Shown here: positions 51,070 to 59,837 of the stretch, one piece after another | How positions within the stretch are numbered: the first letter of the stretch is position 1 | Layout: every line of letters starts with the position of its first letter | DNA from: Acidobacteriota bacterium | Lineage (GTDB): Bacteria; Acidobacteriota; Terriglobia; Terriglobales; Acidobacteriaceae | Reading direction: 5' to 3' | NCBI GenBank assembly: GCA_021793405.1 | Contig: JAJYSV010000001.1 | Location: 124,001 to 188,000, forward strand | Length of the DNA: 64,000 nucleotides | Made by a program: the position numbers and the translations under genes | The notes under the pieces: model-generated | Database searches by the model: none | Seen by the model: only the letters and a program-made list of their open reading frames with translations | Told to the model about the DNA's origin: nothing

Positions 51070-53571
51070 ATGCCTTTGCCCTTTCACCCCTTTATCGATC
51101 GGGATCTCTGCAACGCCGCAAGCCGATCCGGGCATTCATGCACCGGTCTGCCTGAATCTCCGTTGCGGCACTCTGTGTCTCGTTTAGCTCTCTCACGCGC
51201 ATCGTGTATTTTCGGCTGGTTTGGCCTCCTCATCGTTTGCTTCGCGGTGCAGGGAGCGTTGTCTCCGCTGCGCGCCGAGTCCGCAAAGAGCTATTTCAAA
51301 CACGGCAAGCAAGCCGAGATTCGCGAAGACTACATCACCGCGTATCAGGATTACCGGCAGGCCTGGCTGGCAAAGCCGAAGGACATGGAATACAAGGAGT
51401 CGTATCAGCGGCTCAAATTCCAGGCGGCTTTCCAATACGTCACCATGGGCCGGAAGTTGCGCGATCAAGGCCAGTTAAACGACGCGCTGACCGATTTTTT
51501 GCGCGCAATCGAAATCGACCCCAGCAATGAAGCTGCGCAGCAGGAGGCGCGGCGGATGCGAGCCCTGATCAATGGCAAGACCGCATCGCAGCCGAACTCG
51601 GACCAGATGGCCGTCACTTCCGCCCAGGACCAGCGGGAACTGCAGGATCTGGGTGGCCCGCTGCAGTTGAAGCCAATCTCCAATGAACCGATCACCATCC
51701 ACATGGTGGCCGACACAAAAGTCATCTATCAGACGATTGGCAAACTTGCCGGCATCAACATCCTGTTCGACCCCGATTACACTTCGAAACGCATCCCCAT
51801 CGATCTGAACCGCGTCACGCTGTACGACGCTCTTCGCAGCATCGCTTTCGTTTCGCAGACCTTCTGGAGACCGGTGACCGCGGACACGATTTTTGTCGCG
51901 ACAGATAACCGCCAAAAGCGCGCGGAACTGGAAGAGCAGGCGGTACAGACGTTCTATCTGGGCAACATCACACAAGCGAACGACCTGAACGAAGTCCTGA
52001 ATGCGGTGCGGAACCTGATGGACACCACCGTCAAAATGCAGGCGGTCCCCAGCCAAAACGCCATCGTCATGCGCGGCACTCCGGACCAGCTGCTATTGGC
52101 GCAAAAGATCATCGACGATCTGGATAAGGCCAAGCCGGAAGTGGTCGTCGACATGGCAGTCCTTGAAGTGAATAAGGACCTGCTGCGGAACATCGGCCTC
52201 CAGTTGCCCGGCTCCATCGGCGTGCAGTTGCAAAGCTCGACGGCAGCCACGACAGCGACCACGACGACCCCCACCACGGGCGTCACTGGCACCACGGGAA
52301 CCACCCCCAACCTGACTGTCAACGATTTAGGCAATCTCAATGGAACGAATTTCGGCATCACGATCGGCACGGCCACGCTGAACATGCTGTTGACCGATTC
52401 CGACACGCGGGTCCTGCAAAATCCGCAAATTCGCGCGGTGGACGGTGAAAAAGCCACCCTCAAGATCGGATCGAGAGTCCCCATCGCCACCGGCTCCTTC
52501 TCCCCTGGCGCCGGAATTGCCGCAGCCGGCATCAGCCCGCTGGTCAGCACCCAGTTTTCTTACATCGATGTCGGTGTACAGATCGAGATGCAGCCGACCA
52601 TCCATTACGATGGCGACGTTTCGATGAAGCTTCACATTACCGTCTCCAACATCACCAGCTACGACAATCTGGGCGGCATCGAGCAACCTGTCATCGGCAA
52701 CCAGGAAATTCAGCAGGTGATCCGCATGAAGGAAGGTTCTGCCAACCTGCTGGGGGGCATTCTTCAACACACAGAGAGTCTGACGGTGGGAGGCACTCCC
52801 GGGCTGGGAGAAATTCCTCTTCTCAAGTATCTCTTCAGTTCCCAGCAGACGGAAACTGTGAACGATGAGATCGTTTTCGTGCTGATTCCACACCTGGTGC
52901 GGGGCATCAATCTGAGCCCGCTCAACCTGCGCACCATCGATACCGGAACGAGCACCAACGTAAGTTTGCGCATGGACCCGGCCACTGTGGGAACGTCGTC
53001 GGCTGCCATCACACGCACCGGCCAACCCCCGCTTACCTTTGAGCCGAGCACGCCGCCGCCGACAGCCGCGGAGGCAGCCAATCAGGCGGCCGGCCAGATG
53101 GCGCAGAACATGCAAAATGCGGGAGAGAACCCGCCCGACACGCTGGCAGGCGGCTCTCCGCTCCAACTTTCCTTCTCTCCGCAACAGAGTGTCCACAAAG
53201 TGGGGACCACCTTCCAGATGCAGCTGGATTTGAGCGGCGGTCACGACGTTTTCTCGGTGCCTATGCAGTTGCACTACGATCCCAACGTGCTCAGCCTGAT
53301 CAATGTCGATACTGGAAGCCTGCTGGCGAAAGATGGCCAGACGACCGCTCTGGTCCATCGCGACGATGGCAACGGGAATGTCACCATCAGCACTTCGCGG
53401 CCACCAGGAGTCAAGGGCATCACCGGCAACGGAGACCTCTGCACGCTCACCTTCCAGGCCAAGGCCCCGGGCGATGCTACGATTCAGATCATCAAATCCG
53501 CTGCCCGCAATAGCGCGCAAACAGTCCTGCCCGTCCTTGCGGGCTCCCCCGCCGTCGTACATGTGCAGTAA
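51070..53571 (+). CDS. Secretin (type II/IV pilus type) with N-terminal TPR and C-terminal cohesin-like domain
   Basis: About 833 aa from ATG 51070; the start is weakly supported. A hydrophobic helix (CIFGWFGLLIVCFAVQGALS) serves as signal. Residues after it form TPR-like helices (AYQDYRQAWLAKP, LNDALTDFLRAIEIDPSNEAA). N-domains of secretins follow (GINILFDPDY, LYDALRSIAF, AVPSQNAIVMRGTPDQ), then the secretin pore (RVLQNPQIRAVDGEKATLKIGSRVP, VGVQIEMQPTIHYDGDV, GLGEIPLLKYLF). The last ~140 residues, after a Pro/Ala linker, resemble a cohesin-type beta-sandwich (VGTTFQMQLDLSGGHDVFSVPMQLHYDP). It forms an outer-membrane gate for pilus or protein export; two pseudopilin genes follow. Confidence 0.9.
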   Translation: MPLPFHPFIDRDLCNAASRSGHSCTGLPESPLRHSVSRLALSRASCIFGWFGLLIVCFAVQGALSPLRAESAKSYFKHGKQAEIREDYITAYQDYRQAWLAKPKDMEYKESYQRLKFQAAFQYVTMGRKLRDQGQLNDALTDFLRAIEIDPSNEAAQQEARRMRALINGKTASQPNSDQMAVTSAQDQRELQDLGGPLQLKPISNEPITIHMVADTKVIYQTIGKLAGINILFDPDYTSKRIPIDLNRVTLYDALRSIAFVSQTFWRPVTADTIFVATDNRQKRAELEEQAVQTFYLGNITQANDLNEVLNAVRNLMDTTVKMQAVPSQNAIVMRGTPDQLLLAQKIIDDLDKAKPEVVVDMAVLEVNKDLLRNIGLQLPGSIGVQLQSSTAATTATTTTPTTGVTGTTGTTPNLTVNDLGNLNGTNFGITIGTATLNMLLTDSDTRVLQNPQIRAVDGEKATLKIGSRVPIATGSFSPGAGIAAAGISPLVSTQFSYIDVGVQIEMQPTIHYDGDVSMKLHITVSNITSYDNLGGIEQPVIGNQEIQQVIRMKEGSANLLGGILQHTESLTVGGTPGLGEIPLLKYLFSSQQTETVNDEIVFVLIPHLVRGINLSPLNLRTIDTGTSTNVSLRMDPATVGTSSAAITRTGQPPLTFEPSTPPPTAAEAANQAAGQMAQNMQNAGENPPDTLAGGSPLQLSFSPQQSVHKVGTTFQMQLDLSGGHDVFSVPMQLHYDPNVLSLINVDTGSLLAKDGQTTALVHRDDGNGNVTISTSRPPGVKGITGNGDLCTLTFQAKAPGDATIQIIKSAARNSAQTVLPVLAGSPAVVHVQ

Positions 53572-53597
53572 GCTGGGGAAGTAGGGAGCGCTTCGGA

Positions 53598-54188
53598 ATG
53601 AAGTTGAGCAATGTCGATGCGGATCGCGCTCGCGGTGGTCATTGCCACGAGCGTGGAACCTCCGCGGAGATTCCCAGGGAGCACCCATTCGGCATGAACA
53701 CCGCTGGCCGCGTGCGCCCGTTCCTGCGACAAACCATGGGGGACCGGGGACAACAGGGACTGACGCTGGTCGAGTTGATTGTCACCATCGCCATCCTTGC
53801 CATTCTGGCGTCGGTTGCATATCCGATTGCTCGGTTCCAGATCCAGCGGCAAAAGGAGCAGGTCCTGCGCGACGATCTTTGGCAGATGCGGCATGCCATC
53901 GACAAATATAAAGACGCCGCCGATCGTCAGGCATTTCAAACCTCGATCGACAGCTATGGATATCCGCCGGACCTGGACACTCTGGTCAATGGCGTGGATG
54001 TGCAAGGGCACACGGTGAGATTTTTACGAGCAATTCCCGTCGATCCCATGACGGGCAAAAAGGATTGGGTGCTGCGCTCCATGCAGGACGATCCGGATAG
54101 CGATTCCTGGGGCGGTCAGAACGTGTTCGACGTGCATTCGGCCTCCGACGGCACGGCCTTGGATGGGACAAAGTACAACACATGGTAA
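53598..54188 (+). CDS. Type II secretion/type IV pilus pseudopilin (GspG-like), first copy
   Basis: At most 196 aa from ATG 53598 (GGGAG 9 nt upstream, 26 nt after the secretin); ATGs at 53694 and 53736 would give shorter leaders. The prepilin peptidase site is plain: GQQG followed by LTLVELIVTIAILAILASVAYPI, with Glu at position 5 of the mature helix. The globular part has the GspG-like LRAIPVDPMTGKKDW (Ca-loop/PVDPMTG motif) and ends WGGQNVFDVHSAS. With the shortest start the leader would be about 7 residues; the longest leader is unusual. Confidence 0.88.
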   Translation: MKLSNVDADRARGGHCHERGTSAEIPREHPFGMNTAGRVRPFLRQTMGDRGQQGLTLVELIVTIAILAILASVAYPIARFQIQRQKEQVLRDDLWQMRHAIDKYKDAADRQAFQTSIDSYGYPPDLDTLVNGVDVQGHTVRFLRAIPVDPMTGKKDWVLRSMQDDPDSDSWGGQNVFDVHSASDGTALDGTKYNTW

Positions 54189-54664
54189 CTGTGAGCCAAG
54201 CGATATCGCGCCAATTCCGCACCCTGCGTTTTAAAGCAGGAACCTGGAATTCTTTGCCGAATGCGCGCCGATCCGGCACGCGCCAGCGAGGCTTTACGCT
54301 GGTGGAGCTGATGGTCGTGATGCTCATCATTTCCATTCTGCTGGCCATCGCCGTACCCAGCTATATCTCCGCCATCCGCAGCGCGAGAGAGGCGGCGCTG
54401 CGCCAGGACCTGCATACCATGCGGGACGCGATCGAGCAGTACACGGAAGATAAGCAGGAAGCTCCGCAATCCCTGGACGATCTGGTGCAGGCCGGTTACC
54501 TCAAATCCCTACCCGTCGATCCCATGACCCACAGCGACACCACCTGGGTTCCGGACCAATCGGACTCCTACAGCAGCGTCGATCAGTCGCAGCCCGGAAT
54601 TGACGATGTCCACAGCGGTTCCCAGTTGACCGGCAGCAACGGAACTCCCTATTCGCAATGGTGA
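54182..54664 (+). CDS. Pseudopilin (GspG-like), second copy
   Basis: The product is 160 aa, overlapping the first pseudopilin by 7 nt. The cleavage site is RQRG followed by FTLVELMVVMLIISILLAIAVPSYI, with Glu5. The body repeats the plan of the previous gene: EAALRQDLHTMRDAIEQYTEDK, SLPVDPMTHSDTTW and a DDVHSGS end. The two genes are probably tandem duplicates or a major/minor pair. A positively charged leader of about 37 residues precedes the site, longer than in model systems. No ATPase or platform protein gene is in the window. Confidence 0.9.
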   Translation: MVTVSQAISRQFRTLRFKAGTWNSLPNARRSGTRQRGFTLVELMVVMLIISILLAIAVPSYISAIRSAREAALRQDLHTMRDAIEQYTEDKQEAPQSLDDLVQAGYLKSLPVDPMTHSDTTWVPDQSDSYSSVDQSQPGIDDVHSGSQLTGSNGTPYSQW

Positions 54665-54668
54665 TCGG

Positions 54669-55520
54669 ATGGGAAAACAAGGCACTGCAATCGATTTTGA
54701 CCCGAAACTGGGCTCTCAACCCAGTCAGTCCGCCGTCTATCGAACCTACCGATACATGCAAGCCAATGCGGCCGGGCGATTTCACAATCCCGCAGGCGAC
54801 AATCTGGCAGGACGGCTGATCGTATGCGCGGGTTTCGGAACGGAGGGCGCGGAACTGGCGCTGGCTTCGACTATCGCCGGCGGCGCGTTTCTCGGCATCG
54901 ATTCCTCCTCGGAACATCTAAAGGCGGCCGTTCGCAACGGCTGCTGCGATTTCATGGTAAACACGCTCGATGAATCGCTGCGGGTGTTGAAAAATGAACT
55001 GCGCAAGCAAACGGCGCTGTCCGTTGGCCTGCTCGGGCTGGCATCCGAGATTTTCCCGGCTATGGTGGAACGCGGCGTCCAGCCGGATTTAATTGCGGAA
55101 AGATTGCCGCAACGGAGCGAGGACGATGTAGCCATCCCTCGACAGTCACTGCTACAACTGCTGGAGCGAGGGGCTTGGAACCTGGACGCGCGGCCGATAG
55201 ATGTCGCGCAACATGCCGCGCCTATCGAAGTCGTTTGGACAACCGCCAACGCGGCTGACTTGAAGCGCTTGGACACCGTGGCGCTGGCACTGTTGCCGGA
55301 GGACGACCGTGTCCGGCGCAGATGGCTGTTGCAAGCGCCAGGATGCTTCCATCGCCAGATCCCACTGCGGCGTGTATTGGGGCTGGAACCGGAGGAGTTG
55401 AACAGGTTATTGAGCAGCTTCCAGGACGAGGCATCTACCGGGAGACTGCAGGCACCCGCTTCCGTCTGCTGGGAAAGTTCAAACGGCGCAGAGCAGACGG
55501 TCACGCTGCAACCCTGCTGA
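54669..55520 (+). CDS. Degenerate urocanase-like protein
   Basis: The product is 283 aa, 4 nt after the second pseudopilin. Residues about 45-135 follow the NAD-binding core of urocanate hydratase: NLAGRLIVCAGFGTEGAELA against the HutU pattern NLAG-x-W-x-x-x-AGLGGMGGAQ, then TLDESLRVLKNEL, ALSVGLLGLASEIFPAMVERGVQPDL. Near residue 220 LPEDDRVRRRWLLQA also fits HutU. HutU is about 555 aa; here the first ~120 residues, the active-site Cys (ARICW in HutU; LRRVL here) and the last domain are missing or changed. It is therefore unlikely to be a working urocanase, and there are no other hut genes nearby. Its place behind pseudopilins is unexplained. Confidence 0.75.
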   Translation: MGKQGTAIDFDPKLGSQPSQSAVYRTYRYMQANAAGRFHNPAGDNLAGRLIVCAGFGTEGAELALASTIAGGAFLGIDSSSEHLKAAVRNGCCDFMVNTLDESLRVLKNELRKQTALSVGLLGLASEIFPAMVERGVQPDLIAERLPQRSEDDVAIPRQSLLQLLERGAWNLDARPIDVAQHAAPIEVVWTTANAADLKRLDTVALALLPEDDRVRRRWLLQAPGCFHRQIPLRRVLGLEPEELNRLLSSFQDEASTGRLQAPASVCWESSNGAEQTVTLQPC

Positions 55521-55553
55521 CCCAAGGAAGGCGGCGAAGGCGGGGCTACCAAT

Positions 55554-56174
55554 TCAAAGAGCTGCTTGGTTGCTTCTTTTCGCCCCTGCGGCCACTCCGT
55601 GGATCGCTTTCCAAAGGGCGGCAATGCCGCGCCCGTCCCTGGCCGAGCAAATGAGAATCTCATCTGTCCCCAGCGCCTCCCGCAATCGCTTCGTCGCAAC
55701 CACCCGCTGGTTACCCGAAAGCTTGTCCGCCTTGGTGCCGACCAGGATGCGCGGCCGATGAATACTGTCAAGATACTCCGCCAGCATGGCGTCACCCGGC
55801 TGCGGCGGCACATTCATATCGACCAGGCAAACGCAGGCCGCCAAGCTCTCGCGCGTGGCGAGATAGGGATTGATGAATGCCGGCCATTCGGCGCTGATTG
55901 AGCGCGATAGTTTCGCATATCCATAGCCCGGCAGATCCGCCAGAATCAGTTCCGGCCGGACTTGCGAGGACGCGTGTAGCGCAAAGAAGTTAATCGCCCG
56001 CGTGCGGCCCGGAGTGGACGAGACGCGCGCCGCCGGTTCGCCTAACAGCGCATTGATCAGGCTGGATTTGCCGACGTTGGAGCGACCGAGAAAAGCGATC
56101 TCCGGCACCGAGGACGCTGGGAATTGCGCGGCACTCGTCGCCGACAAGAGAAATTCTGTGTGATACCGAAACAT
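55554..56174 (-). CDS. engB: Ribosome-biogenesis GTPase YsxC/EngB
   Basis: The product is 206 aa from ATG 56174 (GTG 56186 is an alternative). G motifs are intact: FLGRSNVGKSSLINALLG (G1), TPGRTRAINFF (G2), LADLPGYGYAK (G3), VGTKADKLS (G4) and CSARDGRG (G5). EngB helps assemble the 50S subunit. It converges on the urocanase-like gene, their stops 33 nt apart. Confidence 0.95.
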   Translation of the reverse strand: MFRYHTEFLLSATSAAQFPASSVPEIAFLGRSNVGKSSLINALLGEPAARVSSTPGRTRAINFFALHASSQVRPELILADLPGYGYAKLSRSISAEWPAFINPYLATRESLAACVCLVDMNVPPQPGDAMLAEYLDSIHRPRILVGTKADKLSGNQRVVATKRLREALGTDEILICSARDGRGIAALWKAIHGVAAGAKRSNQAAL

Positions 56175-56314
56175 AGTGGACCGCACCCGATCTTAATTCG
56201 ATGGCGTTTACCCACTTTGCGTCGCGAATCTCGACGGACATAGCGGCAAGCAATTCTGCACACACAGCGCGGAAAAACAGCTGGGTCGCAACATCATGAG
56301 GCAAACACCTGAAT

Positions 56315-58312
56315 TTACTGTACGGGAAACAGCGACATAGCGAACTCCCCTTCTTCCACCCCTGGCTTCACGCAATCGCGTCCAGCTTGCTTGGCCGCAT
56401 ACAGGGCGCGGTCCGCGCCGTCGAGGAGCGCGTCCGGACGCACGTTCGTGCTCGGCACTTGAGCCGCCACTCCCACGCTGACGGTCAGGTGCAAGGGACA
56501 GCCAGTGCCCACGTCGAACTCGTAATCTCGGACTTTCTGACGGAGGCTTTCCGCCATCAGGATCGCCCTGGCCAGATTCACGTCCGGCAGCAGGATGGAA
56601 AATTCTTCCCCACCATAGCGGGCAACCAGATCGCCCGGACGCCTCCCCATCTCCCGCAGGATGGCGGCGACAGCCTGGAGACAAGTGTCCCCAGCGCGAT
56701 GCCCATAGGTGTCGTTGATACTCTTGAAGTGGTCCAGGTCGACCATCAACAGGGCCACGGGATGGTCGGCGCGGTAACCCCGCCTCCATTCCATATCGAG
56801 GACCTGATCGAAACGTCTGCGATTGGCCAGCTGGGTCAGGCTGTCGCGTTGCGCCTGCTGCACCACTTGTTCATGCGCCTCTGCCAGCTTTCGTTCAGCA
56901 TCGACCCGCAGAGAAATGTCGCGGACGTTCGCCACGAATGCATTCGGTTCGCCGGTGGTGTCGTCGAACAGCGTGCGAAGGACGGTTTCCATCCACACAT
57001 ATCGTCCATCCTTATGTCGGGTGCGATAGCGAAAAGTACGCGGTCCTTCTCCCTGGAACAATTCCTTCAGTACGTGGCGGAATCCCGCTACATCGTCCGG
57101 GTACATCCAATCTATGGGATCTCCATTCGTCCATTCGTCCGGACTCCACCCCAGGACGTCCTGTACGGCGGGGGAAACATACAAACGGCGTCCTTCCAAA
57201 CTGCACAACACAACAATGTCCTGGGAATTGTCCGCCAGCAGGCGATAGCGCCGTACCCCGCGCTCCAGTGTTTTCCGTAGCAACCGCTCGCGTTCGACAA
57301 TCGCGGCAAATGGCACGATCGATGCCAGCAACACCAGGACGGAGACTTGCAGTAGAAAAATACTTCGGTGCAAGTTCGCGCCTGATTCCATCCAAAAAGG
57401 TCCGCTGCCGCGCAGGGTGAAAAACGCGCCCGCGATGGTGACTTCGAACGTCGCGATCACTGCTCCCAGCATGCCCGCCTGAAAAACGACCAGCATCAGC
57501 AGGGGCAGAAGGAGAAAGGCAAAATGGTGCCTGCTTTGTCCAAAGTTCATCAGTGACGCCGCCAGGATCAAGAGAAACATGCCGACAGTACGGTAGATTT
57601 GCCGTCCCGCAAACAGGCTTCGCAGACCGGGGTTCCAAAGCGCAAGCGTGCAGGGAGTCATCACCGCCATCCCTAAAGCGTGACTGGGAAACCATGCGGC
57701 GAAGAACGGCGCAAACGGCGTCCCCAAGGCAACCGAATCGAGCGTGGACGCCAGCAGGGCCGAGACCAGCGGAGCCAGCAGGACGGCAAAGGCCATGAAT
57801 TGGATCATCGTTGCCGCCGACGCCAGGTCCGGCGGATGCTTCGGATATAGCTGTTGCTCGCAGTCGAGCGTCCAGCGTATCAGCCGCGCCGCAGCAAAAA
57901 TTTCTACGATGTTGCACGCCACGATCGCGCCGCTCATCGCGAGTGAATTTCCCGTGATGGAAAGGGAAATCGCGCCGCCCACCCAGGCTGCCAGCAGCCA
58001 GATCCACCAGCCTCGTATGGGGCGGACTACAAGGAGAGCGGCCAGAATTCCATTCGCCGGCCAGAAGACCGCGACCAACCCAGTGCCGCGCTGCAACCCG
58101 GCTCCGCCGATATACGAGAGCCCGAACATCGCTCCTACGACCGCCAGGGCGGCGATCAATAAAATGCCTTGGAGATGCTCCTCCCGCTCGACGAAAGGCC
58201 AAATAGGTTCGACCTCAATGTCCACGTTCGAGAATAATCTCTGCACAACGGGCTCCGCCTCAGCAACGCAGTCCGACAAGGACCGTTCGTATACCATTCC
58301 GCATGATTCCAT
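56315..58312 (-). CDS. MASE1-PAS-GGDEF membrane diguanylate cyclase
   Basis: The product is 665 aa. Residues about 45-345 hold eight or more membrane helices with the MASE1 pattern (VFWPANGILAALLVV, WFPSHALGMAVMTP). A PAS domain follows (YRLLADNSQDIVVLCSLEGRRLYVS ... FRYRTRHKDGRYVWMETVL), then a GGDEF domain (RDSLTQLANRRRFDQVL, VDLDHFKSINDTYGHRAGD) whose active-site loop reads RYGGEEFSILLPD. GGEEF loops are catalytically competent for making cyclic-di-GMP. An upstream RxxD inhibitory site is not obvious. The first 40 residues are unusual for MASE1 proteins, so the start may be further in. Confidence 0.92.
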   Translation of the reverse strand: MESCGMVYERSLSDCVAEAEPVVQRLFSNVDIEVEPIWPFVEREEHLQGILLIAALAVVGAMFGLSYIGGAGLQRGTGLVAVFWPANGILAALLVVRPIRGWWIWLLAAWVGGAISLSITGNSLAMSGAIVACNIVEIFAAARLIRWTLDCEQQLYPKHPPDLASAATMIQFMAFAVLLAPLVSALLASTLDSVALGTPFAPFFAAWFPSHALGMAVMTPCTLALWNPGLRSLFAGRQIYRTVGMFLLILAASLMNFGQSRHHFAFLLLPLLMLVVFQAGMLGAVIATFEVTIAGAFFTLRGSGPFWMESGANLHRSIFLLQVSVLVLLASIVPFAAIVERERLLRKTLERGVRRYRLLADNSQDIVVLCSLEGRRLYVSPAVQDVLGWSPDEWTNGDPIDWMYPDDVAGFRHVLKELFQGEGPRTFRYRTRHKDGRYVWMETVLRTLFDDTTGEPNAFVANVRDISLRVDAERKLAEAHEQVVQQAQRDSLTQLANRRRFDQVLDMEWRRGYRADHPVALLMVDLDHFKSINDTYGHRAGDTCLQAVAAILREMGRRPGDLVARYGGEEFSILLPDVNLARAILMAESLRQKVRDYEFDVGTGCPLHLTVSVGVAAQVPSTNVRPDALLDGADRALYAAKQAGRDCVKPGVEEGEFAMSLFPVQ

Positions 58313-58561
58313 TCCCTGTATTCGGCAAAACCGCGGGCTTCCTTTAAAAAGGAAAGCTTCCGCTCTTCATGCCGAATGGGACCGCAACGGTCGCAGTGGA
58401 GAGTTTTTATTTTGGGAACTGGAAACATCGTAGTCGCAACTGCGATTGGAGGGAGAACTTTGGCGAAGCTATGTAGGTTACCGAAGTCGCATGTGCATCT
58501 GGACAAAAAACGTTACCGCGAATGCACCGGTCGCCGCCGATATCCTTTGGATCGGCAGACT

Positions 58562-59557
58562 TCATCTTCTGGAGGAGGGATCGTGGGCGCGCAATTCCGC
58601 CACAATTTCCGCCGCCGCCTTGCGGGCCAGATCGTCCTTATCGCGCGGAAACGAGATGGCCCCTACACGCGCATGTCCGCCGCCGCCGTACCGTTCGCAG
58701 ATCTGCGCCAGATTCACCATCATTTCTGCCGGAACCTTGGTCCACGGATTGGAACCAACGGCAATCTTGGTGCGAAAGCTCGACCGGCTCAATCCGATGG
58801 AATACGTTGACTGCGGATGCAGATAGTACGGGATGAATTTGTTATAACCTTCCAGCGGATGGTCCGTGATGTCGAAATAAATCGTTCCTCGCTCGCACGA
58901 CGAGCGCTCTCGGATCAACTCCATCGCCTCGCGATGCCGCTCCAGCAACTCCGGCAGCCGGTCGCGCACGAAGGGCTGGTCAAGAACTTCTCCCAGGCTC
59001 ATTTCCGTCAGCAGGGGAATCAATCGCGGCACAAACGCCGGGTCCTGGACCGACTCAATGGCCATGGTGAGCTTCATGGCAGGCTGCGCCATTTCGACCG
59101 CGCTCTCCGGGCTCTCATACCGCGCGCCATCCACGATGTCCGCCCAGCGGACCAGTTCCGCCACCGGAATCGCGTCGAATCCAAAATGGGTTGAGGCGAT
59201 GTGCGCGATGAATCCGGTGCAGGAAACATATTCAGGATCGTAAAACTTGCGCTCGCGAATCTTCGGATCATGCTGGCCGGCGAGAAAATCCTGATGGTCT
59301 TCCGGCGTCAGAAATGCGCTCAGATGATGATCGAACCACCATGTCACCGCCGGGGACGGGGAATACTTGAAATCGACAATCGCGTTCTCATCGCCAACAA
59401 ACTCCCGCTCCTCGAAGAGTGCGCCGGCGCGATGCACCAGCCCGTGAAATTCATATTCCGCACCAGGGGCGATGCGCTCGCGGTGGAAACGCGCGAACAG
59501 CGAGGCGGAACAGGCCCCATCGAAACATTTGTCATGATAGAAAACGCGCACTTTCAC
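58562..59557 (-). CDS. DHH-family phosphoesterase
   Basis: About 331 aa from GTG 59557 (VKVRVFYHDKCFDG); the frame is open to a TTG at 59620 and the start is not firm. The first motif DKCFDGACSA, the DHH-equivalent WWFDHHLSAF and the C-terminal DHHA1-type motif YGGGGHARVGAISFP are present. DHH proteins cleave phosphodiester bonds in nanoRNA, cyclic dinucleotides or polyphosphate; the first Asp-His-x-Asp motif of NrnA/GdpP is altered to YHDKCFDG, as in less studied members. It lies 249 nt from the GGDEF gene on the same strand, so a link to c-di-GMP turnover is conceivable but unproved. Confidence 0.85.
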   Translation of the reverse strand: MKVRVFYHDKCFDGACSASLFARFHRERIAPGAEYEFHGLVHRAGALFEEREFVGDENAIVDFKYSPSPAVTWWFDHHLSAFLTPEDHQDFLAGQHDPKIRERKFYDPEYVSCTGFIAHIASTHFGFDAIPVAELVRWADIVDGARYESPESAVEMAQPAMKLTMAIESVQDPAFVPRLIPLLTEMSLGEVLDQPFVRDRLPELLERHREAMELIRERSSCERGTIYFDITDHPLEGYNKFIPYYLHPQSTYSIGLSRSSFRTKIAVGSNPWTKVPAEMMVNLAQICERYGGGGHARVGAISFPRDKDDLARKAAAEIVAELRAHDPSSRR

Positions 59558-59837
59558 TTGGGGACGATCACTCCATTCGCAACCATCGGTTGGCGGCGAT
59601 ATCCTACGAGGCTGAAACAACTAGGATTGCTGGCATTCGGCGATGTGTCAAGCGAATGACCTTCGTCCAGATCGCTACGCGTTTGCTCGACACTTCGGAT
59701 TCAGCGGTGCGAAATCATCCCGGGGATAATTCTCCGAGGTCTCCGAAACGACTTTCCTTCTCCGCCGTACTATGAAACAAACGCTGTTGCAATCTATGTA
59801 CCACCGACACAGATATCGATCCCGTGAGGCCCATGGC

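Noticed and set aside
58313-58561. Possible cyclic-di-GMP riboswitch next to the GGDEF gene
   Set aside because: I looked for a GEMM-like core in the spacer and found no matching conserved segments.
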